Shown here: in pieces, positions 8,170-21,794 of the stretch
How positions within the stretch are numbered: position 1 is the stretch's first letter
Layout of the letters: every line of letters starts with the position of its first letter
NCBI RefSeq assembly: GCF_003236295.1
Contig: NZ_POTW01000033.1
Coordinates: forward strand, 1-58,838
Length of the DNA: 58,838 nucleotides
Direction: 5' to 3'
From: Jiangella anatolica
GTDB taxonomy: Bacteria > Actinomycetota > Actinomycetes > Jiangellales > Jiangellaceae
Made by a program: the position numbers and the translations under genes
The notes under the pieces: generated by a model
What the model was told of the DNA's origin: nothing
Databases searched by the model: none
The model's input: the letters and a program-made list of their open reading frames with translations, nothing else

Positions 8170-10443
8170 GTGAACTACGGCCACCGTCTCGAGTTCGGCA
8201 CCTTCATCACGCCTACCAACCAGTCGTCGCAGACCCCGGTCGCGCTCGCCCAGCTCAGCGAGCAGCTCGGCTTCGACGTGGTGACGTTCCAGGACCACCC
8301 GTACCAGCCCGCGTTCCTCGACACGTGGACGCTGCTCACCTGGGTCGCGGCGCAGACGTCGCGGATCCGGGTGTCCGCCAACGTGCACAGCATCCCGCTG
8401 CGCACGCCCGCCGTCCTCGCCCGGGCGGCCGCCAGCCTCGACCTCCTCTCCGACGGACGGGCCGAGCTCGGCCTCGGCGCCGGCGGCTTCTGGGACGCGA
8501 TCGAGGCGATGGGCGGCCGGCGGTTGGCTCCCGGCGAGGCGGTCCAGGCGCTCAGCGAGGCGATCGACGTGATCCGCGCGCTGTGGGACGTGGACACGCG
8601 CGGCGGCGCCCGGGTCGGCGGCGAGTTCTACCGGCTCGACGGCGCCAAGCGCGGCCCCGCGCCCAAGCACCCCATCCCCCTGTGGATCGGCGCGCTGAAG
8701 CCGCGCATGCTTCGGCTCATCGGCAAGAAGGGCGACGGCTGGCTGCCCAGCCTGCCGTACCTGCAGCCCGGCGACCTGCAGCGCGGCAACGCGATCATCG
8801 ACGAGGCGGCGCGCGAGGCCGGACGGGATCCGCGGGAGATCCGCCGGCTGCTCAACGTCGGCGGCCGGTTCGGCTCGTCGCGCACCGGCTTCCTGCAGGG
8901 CACCAGCCAGGACTGGGTCGACGACCTGCTGCCGCTCGTCGTCGAGGACGGCATCGGCACGTTCATCCTCACCGGCGACGACCCGCGCACCATGCAGCAG
9001 TTCGCCGAGGAGGTCATGCCGGCGCTGCGGGCCGCCGTCGACGCGGCCGTGCCGGCCGGCTCGGCGGGCGAGCGGGTCCGGCCGGCGGCGGCGCTGGCGG
9101 CCCGGCGCGACGGCATCGACTACGACGGTGTGCCGGCCTCCCTGGCCGGCTCGGCGGTCGAGCCGGGCGACCCGGAGTACCGGACGGTGCGCGGCGGCTA
9201 CCTGCGCGGCGGGTCGCCCGGGCTGGTGCTGCGCCCGTCGTCGACGGCCGAGGTGGTGGAGGCGCTGGCGTTCGCCCGGGAGCACCCGGAGCTGCCGCTG
9301 GGCGTGCGCAGCGGCGGGCACGGGATCAGCGGACGGTCGACGAACGACGGAGGACTGGTCATCGACCTCGGCAAGCTGGACCGGATCGAGGTGCTCGACG
9401 CCGAGCAGCGGCTGGTGCGCGTCGGCGCCGGTGCACGCTGGATGGACGTGGCGACGGCGCTGGCGCCGCACGGCTGGGCGCTGTCGTCCGGCGACTACGG
9501 TGGCGTCGGCGTCGGCGGCCTCGCGACGGCCGGCGGGATCGGGTACCTGTCGCGGTCGCACGGGCTGACGATCGACCGGCTGCGGGCGGTGGAGATCGTG
9601 CTGGCGGACGGGTCGGTGGTCCGGGCCGACGAGACGTCGCATCCGGACCTGTTCTGGGCGGTGCGGGGGGCGGGCGGCAACTACGGCATCGTCACGTCGT
9701 TCGACTTCGTCGCCGACGAGGTGGGCGAGGTGGGCTGGGGTTTCCTCACCCAGGTCACCGACGACATCGCCGACTACCTGGTCCGCTGGGGCGCCACGGT
9801 CGAGAACGCGCCGCGCGACCTCACCAGCTTCGTCGTCGTCGGCCCGCCCCGGAACGGACAGCCCGCGGTGGCGCAGTCCCGCTCGGTCGTCGAGTCGTCC
9901 GACCCCGACGTCGTCGTGGCCCGGCTGCAGGAGATCGCGTCGATCGCGCCGCTCTACGACCAGGAGGTGTCGATGACGTCGTACGCCGGGATCATGCAGA
10001 ACGCGGCCGGCCCGGCGCACGTCGCGACCGGTGAGCCGCACTCGCACAGCGGCCTGATCGAGCACGTCACGCCCGAGTTCGCCGCGGCGGCCGCCCGGGC
10101 GCTGGAGAGCGGTGCGATCCAGTTCTTCCAGCTCCGCGCCGTCGGTGGCGCCGTCGCCGACGTCCCCGCCGACGCGACGGCGTACGCGCACCGGTCGGCG
10201 AACTTCGCGGTGGCGGCGATGGGCGGGAACGTGCGGCGGATGGACGAGGTGTGGGACACGTTGCGGCCGTTCTTCTCCGGCCTCTATCTCAGCTTCGAGA
10301 CCGACCAGACGCCGGAGGCACTGGCCGCGGCGTTCCCGCCGGCGACGCTGGGGCGGCTGCGCGAGCTCAAGGACCGCTACGACCCGGGCAACGTCTTCCG
10401 CCACAACTTCAACGTCGCCCCGTCCGTCTCCGTGCCGAGCTGA
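8170..10443 (+). CDS. Fusion oxidoreductase: LLM flavin-dependent domain + berberine-bridge-type FAD oxidase
   Basis: Bifunctional flavoprotein of 757 residues. Residues 1 to about 295 form a luciferase-like (LLM, F420/FMN-dependent) TIM-barrel: GTFITPTNQSS, FQDHPYQPAFLDTWTLL, VSANVHSIPLRTPAVLARAAASLD and LGLGAGGFWDAI. Residues about 310-757 form a PCMH/BBE FAD domain: VRSGGHGISGRSTNDGG, VGVGGLATAGGIGYLSRSHGLTID, HPDLFWAVRGAGGNYGIVTSF and a C-terminal YDPGNVFRHNFNV. His384 (in RSGGH) is the expected 8-alpha-histidyl FAD ligand. The usual second ligand, Cys in the G-x-C-P-x-V-G-V-G-G loop, is replaced (SSGDYGGVGVGG), so only mono-covalent flavin is expected. The GTG start follows GGGGA closely. 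The gene is divergent from hxlR and probably repressed by it. Substrate unknown. Confidence 0.82.
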   Translation: MNYGHRLEFGTFITPTNQSSQTPVALAQLSEQLGFDVVTFQDHPYQPAFLDTWTLLTWVAAQTSRIRVSANVHSIPLRTPAVLARAAASLDLLSDGRAELGLGAGGFWDAIEAMGGRRLAPGEAVQALSEAIDVIRALWDVDTRGGARVGGEFYRLDGAKRGPAPKHPIPLWIGALKPRMLRLIGKKGDGWLPSLPYLQPGDLQRGNAIIDEAAREAGRDPREIRRLLNVGGRFGSSRTGFLQGTSQDWVDDLLPLVVEDGIGTFILTGDDPRTMQQFAEEVMPALRAAVDAAVPAGSAGERVRPAAALAARRDGIDYDGVPASLAGSAVEPGDPEYRTVRGGYLRGGSPGLVLRPSSTAEVVEALAFAREHPELPLGVRSGGHGISGRSTNDGGLVIDLGKLDRIEVLDAEQRLVRVGAGARWMDVATALAPHGWALSSGDYGGVGVGGLATAGGIGYLSRSHGLTIDRLRAVEIVLADGSVVRADETSHPDLFWAVRGAGGNYGIVTSFDFVADEVGEVGWGFLTQVTDDIADYLVRWGATVENAPRDLTSFVVVGPPRNGQPAVAQSRSVVESSDPDVVVARLQEIASIAPLYDQEVSMTSYAGIMQNAAGPAHVATGEPHSHSGLIEHVTPEFAAAAARALESGAIQFFQLRAVGGAVADVPADATAYAHRSANFAVAAMGGNVRRMDEVWDTLRPFFSGLYLSFETDQTPEALAAAFPPATLGRLRELKDRYDPGNVFRHNFNVAPSVSVPS

Positions 10444-10494
10444 GATGCCAGAGAGCAGTAGCCGCTACTGAGGTCAGGGTGCATTGCCGCCGGT

Positions 10495-10500
10495 TAATCT
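10495..10500 (+). promoter_or_regulatory. Candidate -10 element for a leaderless transcript
   Basis: TAATCT fits the actinobacterial TANNNT -10 consensus and ends exactly 6 nt before the ATG at 10507. Transcription would therefore begin at or next to the start codon. A GAGG also lies between, so a very short leader is equally possible. No convincing -35 is visible. Confidence 0.4.
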
Positions 10501-10506
10501 GAGGGC

Positions 10507-10713
10507 ATGCTCCAGGCTCAGGGTCAGCTGCGGTACCGGGGACGCTGCGCCGACTGCTCGTGGATCGGGCGGCCGTTCATCCGCTACAGCACGGCCGACG
10601 CGGCGGCGCGCGACCATTCCGACGCCCAGCGGCACACCGCGTTCGTCGTCGACCAGTACGACATGCGCATCGTCGGGTCGACGGTGCGGCCGGACCGAGC
10701 GGGCCGGGCGTAA
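10507..10713 (+). CDS. Small hypothetical protein with Cys2-His2 motif
   Basis: A 68-residue protein with the motif C-X2-C-X19-H-X5-H (CADC near residue 14, DHSDAQRH near residue 37), suggesting a small zinc-binding fold. I do not recognise a named family. The gene is followed by a strong 12-bp terminator-like hairpin at 10719-10749 and preceded by a plausible -10 element, so it looks like a monocistronic gene. It is convergent with tRNA-Ala. Function unknown; nucleic-acid binding is one possibility only because of the zinc motif. Confidence 0.6.
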   Translation: MLQAQGQLRYRGRCADCSWIGRPFIRYSTADAAARDHSDAQRHTAFVVDQYDMRIVGSTVRPDRAGRA

Positions 10714-10718
10714 GGCAA

Positions 10719-10749
10719 CGGCCCCGCACCGTCGAGTGGTGCGGGGCCG
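10719..10749. terminator. Strong hairpin between small gene and tRNA-Ala
   Basis: CGGCCCCGCACC (10719-10730) and its exact complement GGTGCGGGGCCG (10738-10749) form a 12-bp GC stem with a 7-nt loop. There is no T tract, as is usual for actinobacterial terminators. It sits between convergent units (the 68-aa gene and tRNA-Ala), so it could act in both directions. Confidence 0.7.
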
Positions 10750-10754
10750 AGTGG

Positions 10755-10827
10755 TGGAGACGAGGGGAATCGAACCCCTAACCCCTGCCTTGCAAAGGCA
10801 GTGCTCTGCCAATTGAGCTACGTCCCC
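10755..10827 (-). tRNA. tRNA-Ala (anticodon TGC)
   Basis: A 73-nt cloverleaf on the minus strand. The acceptor is GGGGACG paired to CGTCTCC with A73. The anticodon stem-loop CTGCCTTTGCAAGGCAG holds TGC, and the T-loop is GGTTCGATTCC. The acceptor contains the G3-U70 wobble pair that is the identity element for alanyl-tRNA synthetase. No CCA is encoded. It lies close to tRNA-Ile, as is common beside gyrA in actinobacteria. Confidence 0.97.
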
Positions 10828-11005
10828 GTGGTGCGGAGCGGCGCCGCGCCTCGAGGGCGCGGGGCCGGACCGCGCCGACCACGATAGCGCGTCACCGCGC
10901 TGCGCAGCGAATTCTTACCGGACCGCTCACAGCGAACGGCCACGCGGTCCTCGCCGCGACGGGCGAGGGCACACGTGGCGTCCGGGATGGTCAGCGCGGG
11001 TGGTG

Positions 11006-11146
11006 TCAGCGGGGATCGGCCGGCGGGATCGGATCCGTGGCCTCGGCCCACAGGTCCTGCTCGGCCCGGCCGGACTGGTAGCGGCGGTAACCGAGGTACC
11101 CCAGCACCGCCAGCACCGCTCCGAACAGGATCTTCTTGTTGAACAC
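11006..11146 (-). CDS. DLW-39 family microprotein
   Basis: A 46-residue protein reading (M)FNKKILFGAVLAVLGYLG, then YRRYQSGRAEQDLWAEATD and a proline-rich end. It has one N-terminal membrane helix and the D-L-W signature of the actinobacterial DLW-39 family, which is typically about 39-47 residues. The GTG start (11146) is preceded by GGAGG about 9 nt upstream. Its position between tRNA-Ala and tRNA-Ile, downstream of gyrA, is the family's usual place. Function is unknown; it is too short for many gene finders. Confidence 0.85.
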   Translation of the reverse strand: MFNKKILFGAVLAVLGYLGYRRYQSGRAEQDLWAEATDPIPPADPR

Positions 11147-11226
11147 GATGGTCCGCCTCCAGACGGTGGTCGACTCTCGTGTGAGGTTAACGCAGAGATC
11201 CCGGCGGCAGCAGGGCGACCTCGGAA

Positions 11227-11257
11227 AAGGCCCCGCCGATCACATCGGCAGGGCCTT
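11227..11257 (-). terminator. Rho-independent terminator downstream of tRNA-Ile
   Basis: On the minus strand AAGGCCC and GGGCCTT flank GCCGAT/ATCGGC in a two-part GC stem with a 3-5 nt loop and a one-base bulge. It is followed by TTTTCC. It starts 14 nt after the tRNA-Ile 3' end, as expected for a tRNA terminator. Confidence 0.8.
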
Positions 11258-11270
11258 CGGGCTGGCTGGG

Positions 11271-11344
11271 TGGGCCTAACAGGACTTGAACCTGTGACCT
11301 CTTCCTTATCAGGGAAGCGCTCTAACCGTCTGAGCTATAGGCCC
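11271..11344 (-). tRNA. tRNA-Ile (anticodon GAT)
   Basis: A 74-nt cloverleaf on the minus strand. The acceptor is GGGCCTA paired to TAGGCCC with A73. The D-arm is GCTCAGACGGTTAGAGC, the anticodon loop CTGATAA has GAT, and the T-arm is CACAGGTTCAAGTCCTG. Its position just downstream of gyrA and the DUF3566 gene is the conserved actinobacterial location. Confidence 0.97.
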
Positions 11345-11431
11345 GGGGGATTCGCACTGAGTGCGCCGCAGCAGCGTACCTCACCCTCGGCGGCCAACCC
11401 AAACCGGCTGACCGCCGCCGCGAGCAGCGGC

Positions 11432-12519
11432 TCAGTCGTCCTCGGCGAGCGTCAGCTCGATGCCGCCGAGGAGGCTGGCGGAGAGGTTGTAGAGGAACGC
11501 GCCCAGGGTGGCCAGCGCGGTCAGCAGCACGACGTCGACCACCGCGATGAGGGTGGTGAAGCCGAGCACCCGGGACAGCTCCACGTACTGGTTGATGTCG
11601 ATGCCGGAGTTGCTGTCCGACGCGGTCATGTCGGTGACGACGTCGTCGATCGAGCTGAACACGCCGGCGGCGTCGAGGACCGACCAGAGCACGGCGACCG
11701 CGACGAACATCGTGATGCCGAGCGCGACGGAGAGCAGGAACGCCGTCTTCATGACCGACCACGGGTCGACCCGCAGCAGCCGGAGCCGGGCCTTGCGGAC
11801 CCGGCCGGGACGGCGCGAGCTGGTGGACCGCGCCGAGCTCGGCGCCGACGACGACTTCTTCGCCGGGTTGGACGTGCGCGGCGCCGCTGGCACCGCCTCG
11901 AGGCTGGCCTGCGTGTCGGCGGTCGTGGCCGACGGCGGGATGGGCGCGGACGGGACGGCACCGGGCGCGGGCGGCGCGGCCGGGAACACCGTCGGCGCGG
12001 CGCCACCCTGCTGGGCGACCAGCGACGGCGGGGGCACCGGGCCCTGCGGCTGCGTCGCGGCCTGACCCGGCCCGCCGTTCGGCGACGCCGGGGCGCCGGG
12101 CGCGGCCGGCGCAGGCGCGGCCGCGCCCGGGTTGGCCTGGCCGGCCGGGCGCTGGCCGTTCTGCGCGACCCCGTTCTGCTGCCCGCCGTTGCCGTTCTGA
12201 CCCGGCTGGTCGGCCGGCCGGGCCCACGGGTTCTGAGTGGACTCCGACGAGCGCGGCGTCGTGTCCTCGCGGGAGCGGTTGCGGGTCGCGACGCGGGCGG
12301 CGGCGGCACCGCGCGGTTGCGCAGCCTGCTGCCCACCGCCCTGCTGGCGCCGGTTGTCGACCGCCGGGTCCGCCGTGCGCTGCCCGTTGGGCGACCCGTT
12401 GCCGCCGGGACTCCCGGACTTCGCGGCGTTGGCCTGCTGGTCCTGCCGGTCCGGCGCGGGCGCGCTCGTGTTACGCGCGTCCTGGTCGGGTCCCGGACGC
12501 CCGGTCGCGCCGTTGCTCG

Positions 12520-12523
<4 letters not shown>
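11432..12523 (-). CDS. DUF3566 domain membrane protein
   Basis: A 363-residue protein. A long low-complexity N-terminal half (about residues 1-240, rich in Gln, Asn, Ala and Pro) precedes a C-terminal DUF3566 domain of about 110 residues: [28 protein letters not shown]. That domain has two predicted membrane helices (around [22 protein letters not shown] and [22 protein letters not shown]) and ends near [15 protein letters not shown]3566 proteins sit directly downstream of gyrA across actinobacteria, and function is unknown. The GTG start overlaps the gyrA stop as GTGA, so it is translationally coupled. The disordered N-terminal tail is much longer than the domain itself and is probably cytoplasmic. 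Confidence 0.85.
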
Positions 12524-15066
<2,543 letters not shown>

Positions 15067-15169
15067 GAGTGGTTCCTCCAGGTGCGACCTGCCGGCCGCA
15101 CATCAGGTATGACGCGCGGGACAGCCTTCCGGTTGTCCTCGCCCCCGTTGTGTTTCACGTGATGCGTGA

Positions 15170-17203
<2,034 letters not shown>

Positions 17204-17431
17204 TCAGGCCGCACCATGCCCCTGCAGGCCGCTTCAGAGGCCCAGGAGACCGTGCGGCCTGGATGGACAGCACTCAGTCTACCTTGTGCCGACGCGAGAA
17301 TGCGCGTTCTGCGGCCCTGAATGCCCCGTGGAGCCGCACAGACCGGTTCGCCTGTGTCCCCATACCCGCACCGGGCGCCGCGGGCACACTGAGGGCCGTC
17401 TGGCGCCGCGGAGCGGATCGACAGATTTCGG

Positions 17432-18049
17432 TCAGCCGTAGGTGTCGCGCGGACCGCGGCCGGGTACGCTCCGGGGCCCCCGCCGCCAGCTCGGCGCCTG
17501 TGGTCCGCGCACGTCGACCCTGGTGACGGAGCCGTCGCCGATCTCGGTGCTGAACCGGCGCACCAGCTCGGCCGCGAACAGCCGCACCTGGGTGGCCCAC
17601 GCGGTGGAGTCGGCCCGGACGGTCAGCACGCCGTCCTCGTAGTGCTCCGGCTGCACGTGCGCCGCGACCTCCGGCCCGACGATCTGGTCCCAGCGGGCCA
17701 CCGCGCCGTGCACCGCCAGGTCCTCGGCCCAGCCGTGCTCGCCGATCAGCCGGTCGACGGCCGAGCCGACGGCCTGCGGGTCGCGGTCGTCCTTGCCCGG
17801 GCCGCTCCAGCCGGCCCCGGGTGCACGGTAGCGGGACGACCAGGTCCCGGTGCCCGAGCGGCCACCCTTGCGGGCAGGTGCACGGCCGCCCTTGCGCCCG
17901 GCCGCCTTCGCCCGCGCGACCAGCGCCTGGGCCAGGTCCTCGCCGTCGGGGTTCCACGTGAAACCGTCTGCCGGCCCGACGGGGGCTGTGGCCGGCGCCG
18001 GCAGATCGACGCCGGGCGCCGGGACGGTGACATCGTCGTCGTCACTCAT
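17432..18049 (-). CDS. dciA: DciA-family (DUF721) helicase-loading protein
   Basis: A 205-residue protein. The N-terminal half is disordered, rich in Gly, Arg, Lys and Pro (GRKGGRAPARKGGRSG). The C-terminal DUF721/DciA domain of about 100 residues includes LIGEHGWAEDLAVHGAVARWDQIVGPEVAAHV and LTVRADSTAWATQVRLFAAEL. DciA proteins recruit the replicative helicase DnaB in bacteria that lack DnaC. The position between recF and gyrB is conserved in actinobacteria. A near-perfect parS sequence (17951-17964) is embedded near the 5' end. The gene lies 32 bp downstream of recF, so co-transcription is likely. Confidence 0.9.
   Translation of the reverse strand: MSDDDDVTVPAPGVDLPAPATAPVGPADGFTWNPDGEDLAQALVARAKAAGRKGGRAPARKGGRSGTGTWSSRYRAPGAGWSGPGKDDRDPQAVGSAVDRLIGEHGWAEDLAVHGAVARWDQIVGPEVAAHVQPEHYEDGVLTVRADSTAWATQVRLFAAELVRRFSTEIGDGSVTRVDVRGPQAPSWRRGPRSVPGRGPRDTYG
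17951..17964. other. parS-like site (one mismatch)
   Basis: GTTCCACGTGAAAC differs from the 14-bp parS core GTTTCACGTGAAAC at one base. It lies inside the dciA coding region, about 10 kb from the exact parS sites. Actinobacterial ParB tolerates single mismatches at many sites around oriC, so binding is plausible. Confidence 0.5.
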
Positions 18050-18081
18050 GGACCGTCGTCACCCCTCCCGCCACACCCAGC

Positions 18082-19254
18082 CTAGACCCGCCGGACCTCG
18101 CCGCCGAGCACGTCGACCCGGTCGCCGGACAACCCCGGCGGCACGTCGGCCGCGACCGCGGCGGTGACCAGCACCTGCTCCGCGTCGGCCGTCAGCTCGG
18201 CCAGCCGGTCGCGCCGGCCGCCGTCGAGCTCGGCGAAGACGTCGTCGAGGATGAGTACAGGGTCGCTGCCGGTGGAACGCAGCAGCTCATAGGACGCCAG
18301 CCGCAGCGCCAGCGCGAACGACCACGACTCGCCGTGGCTGGCGTACCCCTTCGCCGGCATCGGACCCAGGGTGAGCACGAGGTCGTCGCGGTGCGGCCCG
18401 ATCAGTGACACGCCGCGGTCCAGCTCGTCGCGCCGGACCCCGGCCAGCGCCTCCAGCAGCACCGGTGCCAGCGCCTCGCGCGACGGCGGCAGCTCGGCGT
18501 CCGGGCCGAGCGAGGACTTGTACGTGAGCCGGGCCTCGCGGTCGCCGGACGTGCCCGAGCCGCCGGCCACCGCGTCGTACGCCTTCGCGACCAGTGGCCG
18601 CAGCGCCTCGACCAGGTCCAGGCGGGCGGCGAGCAGCTCGGCGCCGGCCTGCGCCAGGTGGGTGTCCCAGACATCGAGCGTGCTGAGGTCCGGGCCGCGC
18701 GACGACCCGCCGCCGCGGCTCGCCCGCATGGCCATGCCGGCGGACTTGAGCAGGGCGTTGCGCTGCTTCAGCACCCGCTCGTAGTCGGACCGGACGCCGG
18801 CGAACCGGGGCGCCCGCGCGACCAGCAGCTCGTCCATGAACCGGCGCCGCTCGGACGGGTCACCCTTCACCAGCGCGAGGTCCTCCGGCGCGAAGAGCAC
18901 CGTGGTCAGCACGCCGAGCAGTTCGCGCGGCCGCGGGACGGGGGACCGGTTCAGCCGGGCCCGGTTGGCCCGGCCCGGCGTGATCTCGATCTCCAGCAGC
19001 GTGCTGCGGTCCTCGCCGCCCACGGTCTCGACGACGCTGCCGCGCACGACCGCCCGCTCGGCGCCGAGCCGGACCAGGGGAGCGTCCTGCGCGACCCGGT
19101 GGCTGCCCAGCGTCGCGAGGTAGTTCAGCGCCTCGACCAGGTTGGTCTTGCCCTGGCCGTTGGGCCCGACGAAGGCGGTGACCCCCGGCCGCAGCGGCAG
19201 CTCGACCTCGGCATAGGACCGGAAGTCGGCCAGGGACAGATGGGCGACGTGCAT
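18082..19254 (-). CDS. recF: DNA replication and repair protein RecF
   Basis: SMC-like ATPase of 390 residues that helps load RecA at single-strand gaps. Walker A is [15 protein letters not shown] (near residue 29-43). The ABC-type signature region is [20 protein letters not shown] and Walker B is [13 protein letters not shown], followed by LVTAA. Length and N-terminal [14 protein letters not shown] are typical. The ATG at 19254 is 6 bp after the gnd stop. The gnd-recF-dciA-gyrB order is the usual actinobacterial one. Confidence 0.97.
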   Translation of the reverse strand: MHVAHLSLADFRSYAEVELPLRPGVTAFVGPNGQGKTNLVEALNYLATLGSHRVAQDAPLVRLGAERAVVRGSVVETVGGEDRSTLLEIEITPGRANRARLNRSPVPRPRELLGVLTTVLFAPEDLALVKGDPSERRRFMDELLVARAPRFAGVRSDYERVLKQRNALLKSAGMAMRASRGGGSSRGPDLSTLDVWDTHLAQAGAELLAARLDLVEALRPLVAKAYDAVAGGSGTSGDREARLTYKSSLGPDAELPPSREALAPVLLEALAGVRRDELDRGVSLIGPHRDDLVLTLGPMPAKGYASHGESWSFALALRLASYELLRSTGSDPVLILDDVFAELDGGRRDRLAELTADAEQVLVTAAVAADVPPGLSGDRVDVLGGEVRRV

Positions 19255-19260
19255 CGCGCG

Positions 19261-20181
19261 TCAGGAGCGGGTGTCGCCGGCCCCGGACGTCGGCCCGGCC
19301 TCGGCCGCCTTGACGGCGTGCCCGCCGAACTGGTTGCGCAGCGCCGCCACCGCCTTCATGGCGGGGGAGTCGTCCTGCCGGGACTCGAACCGGGCGAACA
19401 GCGCGGCCGTGATGACCGGCGCCGGCACGGAGTTGCGGATGGACTCCTCGACCGTCCAGCGGCCCTCGCCGGAGTCCTCGACGTAGCCCTCGATCTCGGC
19501 CAGCGCGGGATCCTGCTCCAGGGCTCGGACCAGCAGGTCGAGCAGCCAGGAGCGGACGACGGTGCCGCGCGACCACGCCTTGAGCGTGCCGTGGATGTCC
19601 TCGACGACGCCGGAGGCCGCGAGCAGCTCGTAGCCCTCGCCGTAGGCCTGCATGAGGCCGTACTCGATGCCGTTGTGGACCATCTTGGCGTAGTGACCGG
19701 CGCCGACGCCGCCGGCGTGCACGAAGCCCTCGTCGCGCGGGCCCTCGGGCCGCAGCGCGTCGAAGATCGGCATCAGGTGCTCGACGTGCTGCTTGTCGCC
19801 GCCGGCCATCAGCCCGTAGCCGACGTCGAGGCCCCAGATGCCGCCGGACACGCCGCAGTCGACGTACCCGATGCCCTGAGCGGCCAGGATGTCGGCGTGC
19901 GCGCGGTCGTCGGTGAAGCGGGAGTTGCCGCCGTCGATGACGATGTCGCCCTCGTCGAGCAGCTCGCCCAGCTCCTGGACGGTAGCCCGGGTCGGCTCGC
20001 CGGCCGGCACCATGACCCACACCGCCCGCGGCGCGGACAGCCGCCCGACCAGTTCCTTGAGGCTGGCGACGTCGCTGACGTCAGGGTTGCGGTCGTAGCC
20101 CACCACCGTGTGGCCGGCCCGGCGCAGTCGCTCGCGCATGTTGCCGCCCATACGGCCGAGACCCACCAGCCCGAGCTCCAT
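19261..20181 (-). CDS. gnd: 6-phosphogluconate dehydrogenase, decarboxylating (short, GndA-type)
   Basis: Pentose-phosphate enzyme of 306 residues that converts 6-phosphogluconate to ribulose-5-phosphate and CO2. The N-terminal Rossmann motif is GLVGLGRMGGNM. The substrate and catalytic motifs are IDGGNSRFTDD, YVDCGVSGGIWGL and the Lys/Asn site VGAGHYAKMVHNGIEYG. It belongs to the short class found in actinobacteria, about 300 residues against about 470 in E. coli. The class is often NAD-linked; cofactor choice here is not proven. The ATG at 20181 is chosen because GGAAGGAAA lies just upstream. An in-frame start further upstream lacks such support. Placement between dnaN and recF is conserved in actinobacteria. 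Confidence 0.92.
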   Translation of the reverse strand: MELGLVGLGRMGGNMRERLRRAGHTVVGYDRNPDVSDVASLKELVGRLSAPRAVWVMVPAGEPTRATVQELGELLDEGDIVIDGGNSRFTDDRAHADILAAQGIGYVDCGVSGGIWGLDVGYGLMAGGDKQHVEHLMPIFDALRPEGPRDEGFVHAGGVGAGHYAKMVHNGIEYGLMQAYGEGYELLAASGVVEDIHGTLKAWSRGTVVRSWLLDLLVRALEQDPALAEIEGYVEDSGEGRWTVEESIRNSVPAPVITAALFARFESRQDDSPAMKAVAALRNQFGGHAVKAAEAGPTSGAGDTRS

Positions 20182-20281
20182 GACGTTTCCTTCCGTGGCC
20201 ACCAGAGTTCCTCCCCGTCGCGATGTCACCATCCTCGCTCGCCGGACTCGCGGTCCGCGACCGGGTGCCGCCGAACGGTCG

Positions 20282-21415
20282 TCAGCCGGACAGCCGGATC
20301 GGCATGGCGAGGTAGCGGTAGCCGCCGCCGGGCTCGGCCTCGGCGCTGTCGACGCCCTGGATGACCACCGGCTTCAGCGGGGTGTCGGTGAAGGACAGGT
20401 GCACGAACGGGGTGCCCAGCGCCTGCAGGCCGTCGAGCAGGTACGTCGGGTTGAAGCCGGTGGCGATGGCCGGACCCTGGACGTCGGCGGGCAGCGCCTC
20501 GGAGGCCTGCGCGTCCTCGCCGCTGCCGGCCTCGAGCACGACCTGGCCCTCGTCGAAGGCCAGCCGGACCGGGGTGTTGCGCTCGGCCACCAGCGCAACG
20601 CGCTTGACCGACTCGACCAGCGCCGAGATCTCCACCCGGGCGACGGTGGCGGTCTCGGCCGGGAACAGGCGGCGGTAATTGGGCACCCACTCGCCGTCGA
20701 TCAGCCGGCTGGTGGTGTGGCGGCCGCCGGCGGCCAGGCCGAGCAGGCTGTCCTGCGTGCCGGTACCCAGCGCCAGCGTGACCTCGCCGGCCGGGCCCAG
20801 CGTCTTGGCGGCGTCGACCAGCGTGCGGGCCGGCACCAACGCGACCGCGGAGAGGTCGGGCGTGCCCGGGTTCCAGGTGAACTCCTTGACGGCCAGCCGG
20901 TACCGGTCGGTGGCACCCAGGGTGACGGTCTCGCCCTCGATCTCGATGCGGATGCCGGTGAGCGTGGGCAGCATGTCGTCGCGGCCGGCGGCGACGGCGA
21001 CCTGGGTGACAGCTTCGGCGAGGACCGCGCCGTCGACGGTGCCGGAGGCCGCGGGCATGACCGGCAGGTCGGGGTACTCCTCGACCGGCAGCGTGAGCAG
21101 GGTGAACCGGGCGCTGCCACAGGTGATGGTGACCTTCGAGCCGTCGGCGTTGAGGTCGACCGGCTTGTTCGGCAGCGACCTCGCGATGTCGGCCAGCAGC
21201 CGGCCGGACACCAGGACGGTGCCACCGTCGGCGACGTCGGCGTCGACGGACACCCGCCCGGACACCTCGTAGTCGAACGACGAGAACGTCACTTGGGTGT
21301 CGGACGCGTCGATGCGCAGGCCGGCCAGGACCGGCACCGTCGGCCGGTTGGGCAGGGTGCGGGCCGTCCAGGCCACCGCCTCCGCCAGTACATCGCGATC
21401 GAGCCGGAACTTCAC
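20282..21415 (-). CDS. dnaN: DNA polymerase III beta subunit (sliding clamp)
   Basis: Processivity clamp of 377 residues made of three similar clamp domains; it assembles as a ring dimer. Characteristic stretches are MKFRLDRDVLAEAVAWTARTLPNRPTVPVLAGL, GGTVLVSGRLLADIARSLP, LTGIRIEIEGETVTLGATDRYRLAV and a C-terminal YRYLAMPIRL. The start is GTG (21415). The roughly 380 bp upstream, between dnaN and dnaA, contains DnaA boxes and forms one part of oriC. Confidence 0.98.
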   Translation of the reverse strand: MKFRLDRDVLAEAVAWTARTLPNRPTVPVLAGLRIDASDTQVTFSSFDYEVSGRVSVDADVADGGTVLVSGRLLADIARSLPNKPVDLNADGSKVTITCGSARFTLLTLPVEEYPDLPVMPAASGTVDGAVLAEAVTQVAVAAGRDDMLPTLTGIRIEIEGETVTLGATDRYRLAVKEFTWNPGTPDLSAVALVPARTLVDAAKTLGPAGEVTLALGTGTQDSLLGLAAGGRHTTSRLIDGEWVPNYRRLFPAETATVARVEISALVESVKRVALVAERNTPVRLAFDEGQVVLEAGSGEDAQASEALPADVQGPAIATGFNPTYLLDGLQALGTPFVHLSFTDTPLKPVVIQGVDSAEAEPGGGYRYLAMPIRLSG

Positions 21416-21794
21416 CGGTCCGTCCTCCCCTCGGGCGCCAGCCCGGGTCGTTGTGGTTCGACGTCATCCTTCCACGGGCCGCCGACAGTGACTGCCAGAG
21501 GCGTCAAACGCCGGCCGTGAATCACACGATCCACAGGAACCGGCCCGCCAGGCTTGTGCGCTGCCCATTGATCCATGGATAGGTCAGTCAGGTTCATAGC
21601 GTTGGTGGAAAGTGTGGAAAACCATGAACGTCGCAGGTGAGCGCCGCTACCGTTGTCCACGGAGGCTGTGGGCACGGCCAGTGGGTGACGTGGACGGTCC
21701 GAGGTTGTCCACCGATGGGTGACACTTTCCCCGTGCCGGTCCACGGCGGTGGCACTCATGTCCACAAACTTGTCCACAGCCTGTGAGAAGTGGA
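21416..21794. other. Replication origin segment (oriC, dnaN-dnaA gap) with DnaA boxes
   Basis: This gap of about 380 bp contains a perfect actinobacterial DnaA box TTGTCCACA (21770-21778) and ATGTCCACA (21758-21766). On the opposite strand it contains TTTTCCACA (21613-21621). Two one-mismatch boxes, TTGTCCACG (21653-21661) and TTGTCCACC (21705-21713), are also present. Several further TGTGG/CCACA half-matches occur. The dnaA-dnaN gap is where Streptomyces and Mycobacterium origins lie. No convincing gene is present. The dnaN promoter should also lie here. Confidence 0.85.

Noticed and set aside
15151..15166. parS-like sequence TGTTTCACGTGATGCG between gyrB and gyrA
   Set aside because: Three mismatches from the 16-mer consensus, with one half-site broken; too weak to call a ParB site.
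17374..17411. Direct repeat of GGCGCCGCGG upstream of dciA stop
   Set aside because: Ten-base GC-only repeats are common by chance in this genome; no function can be assigned.
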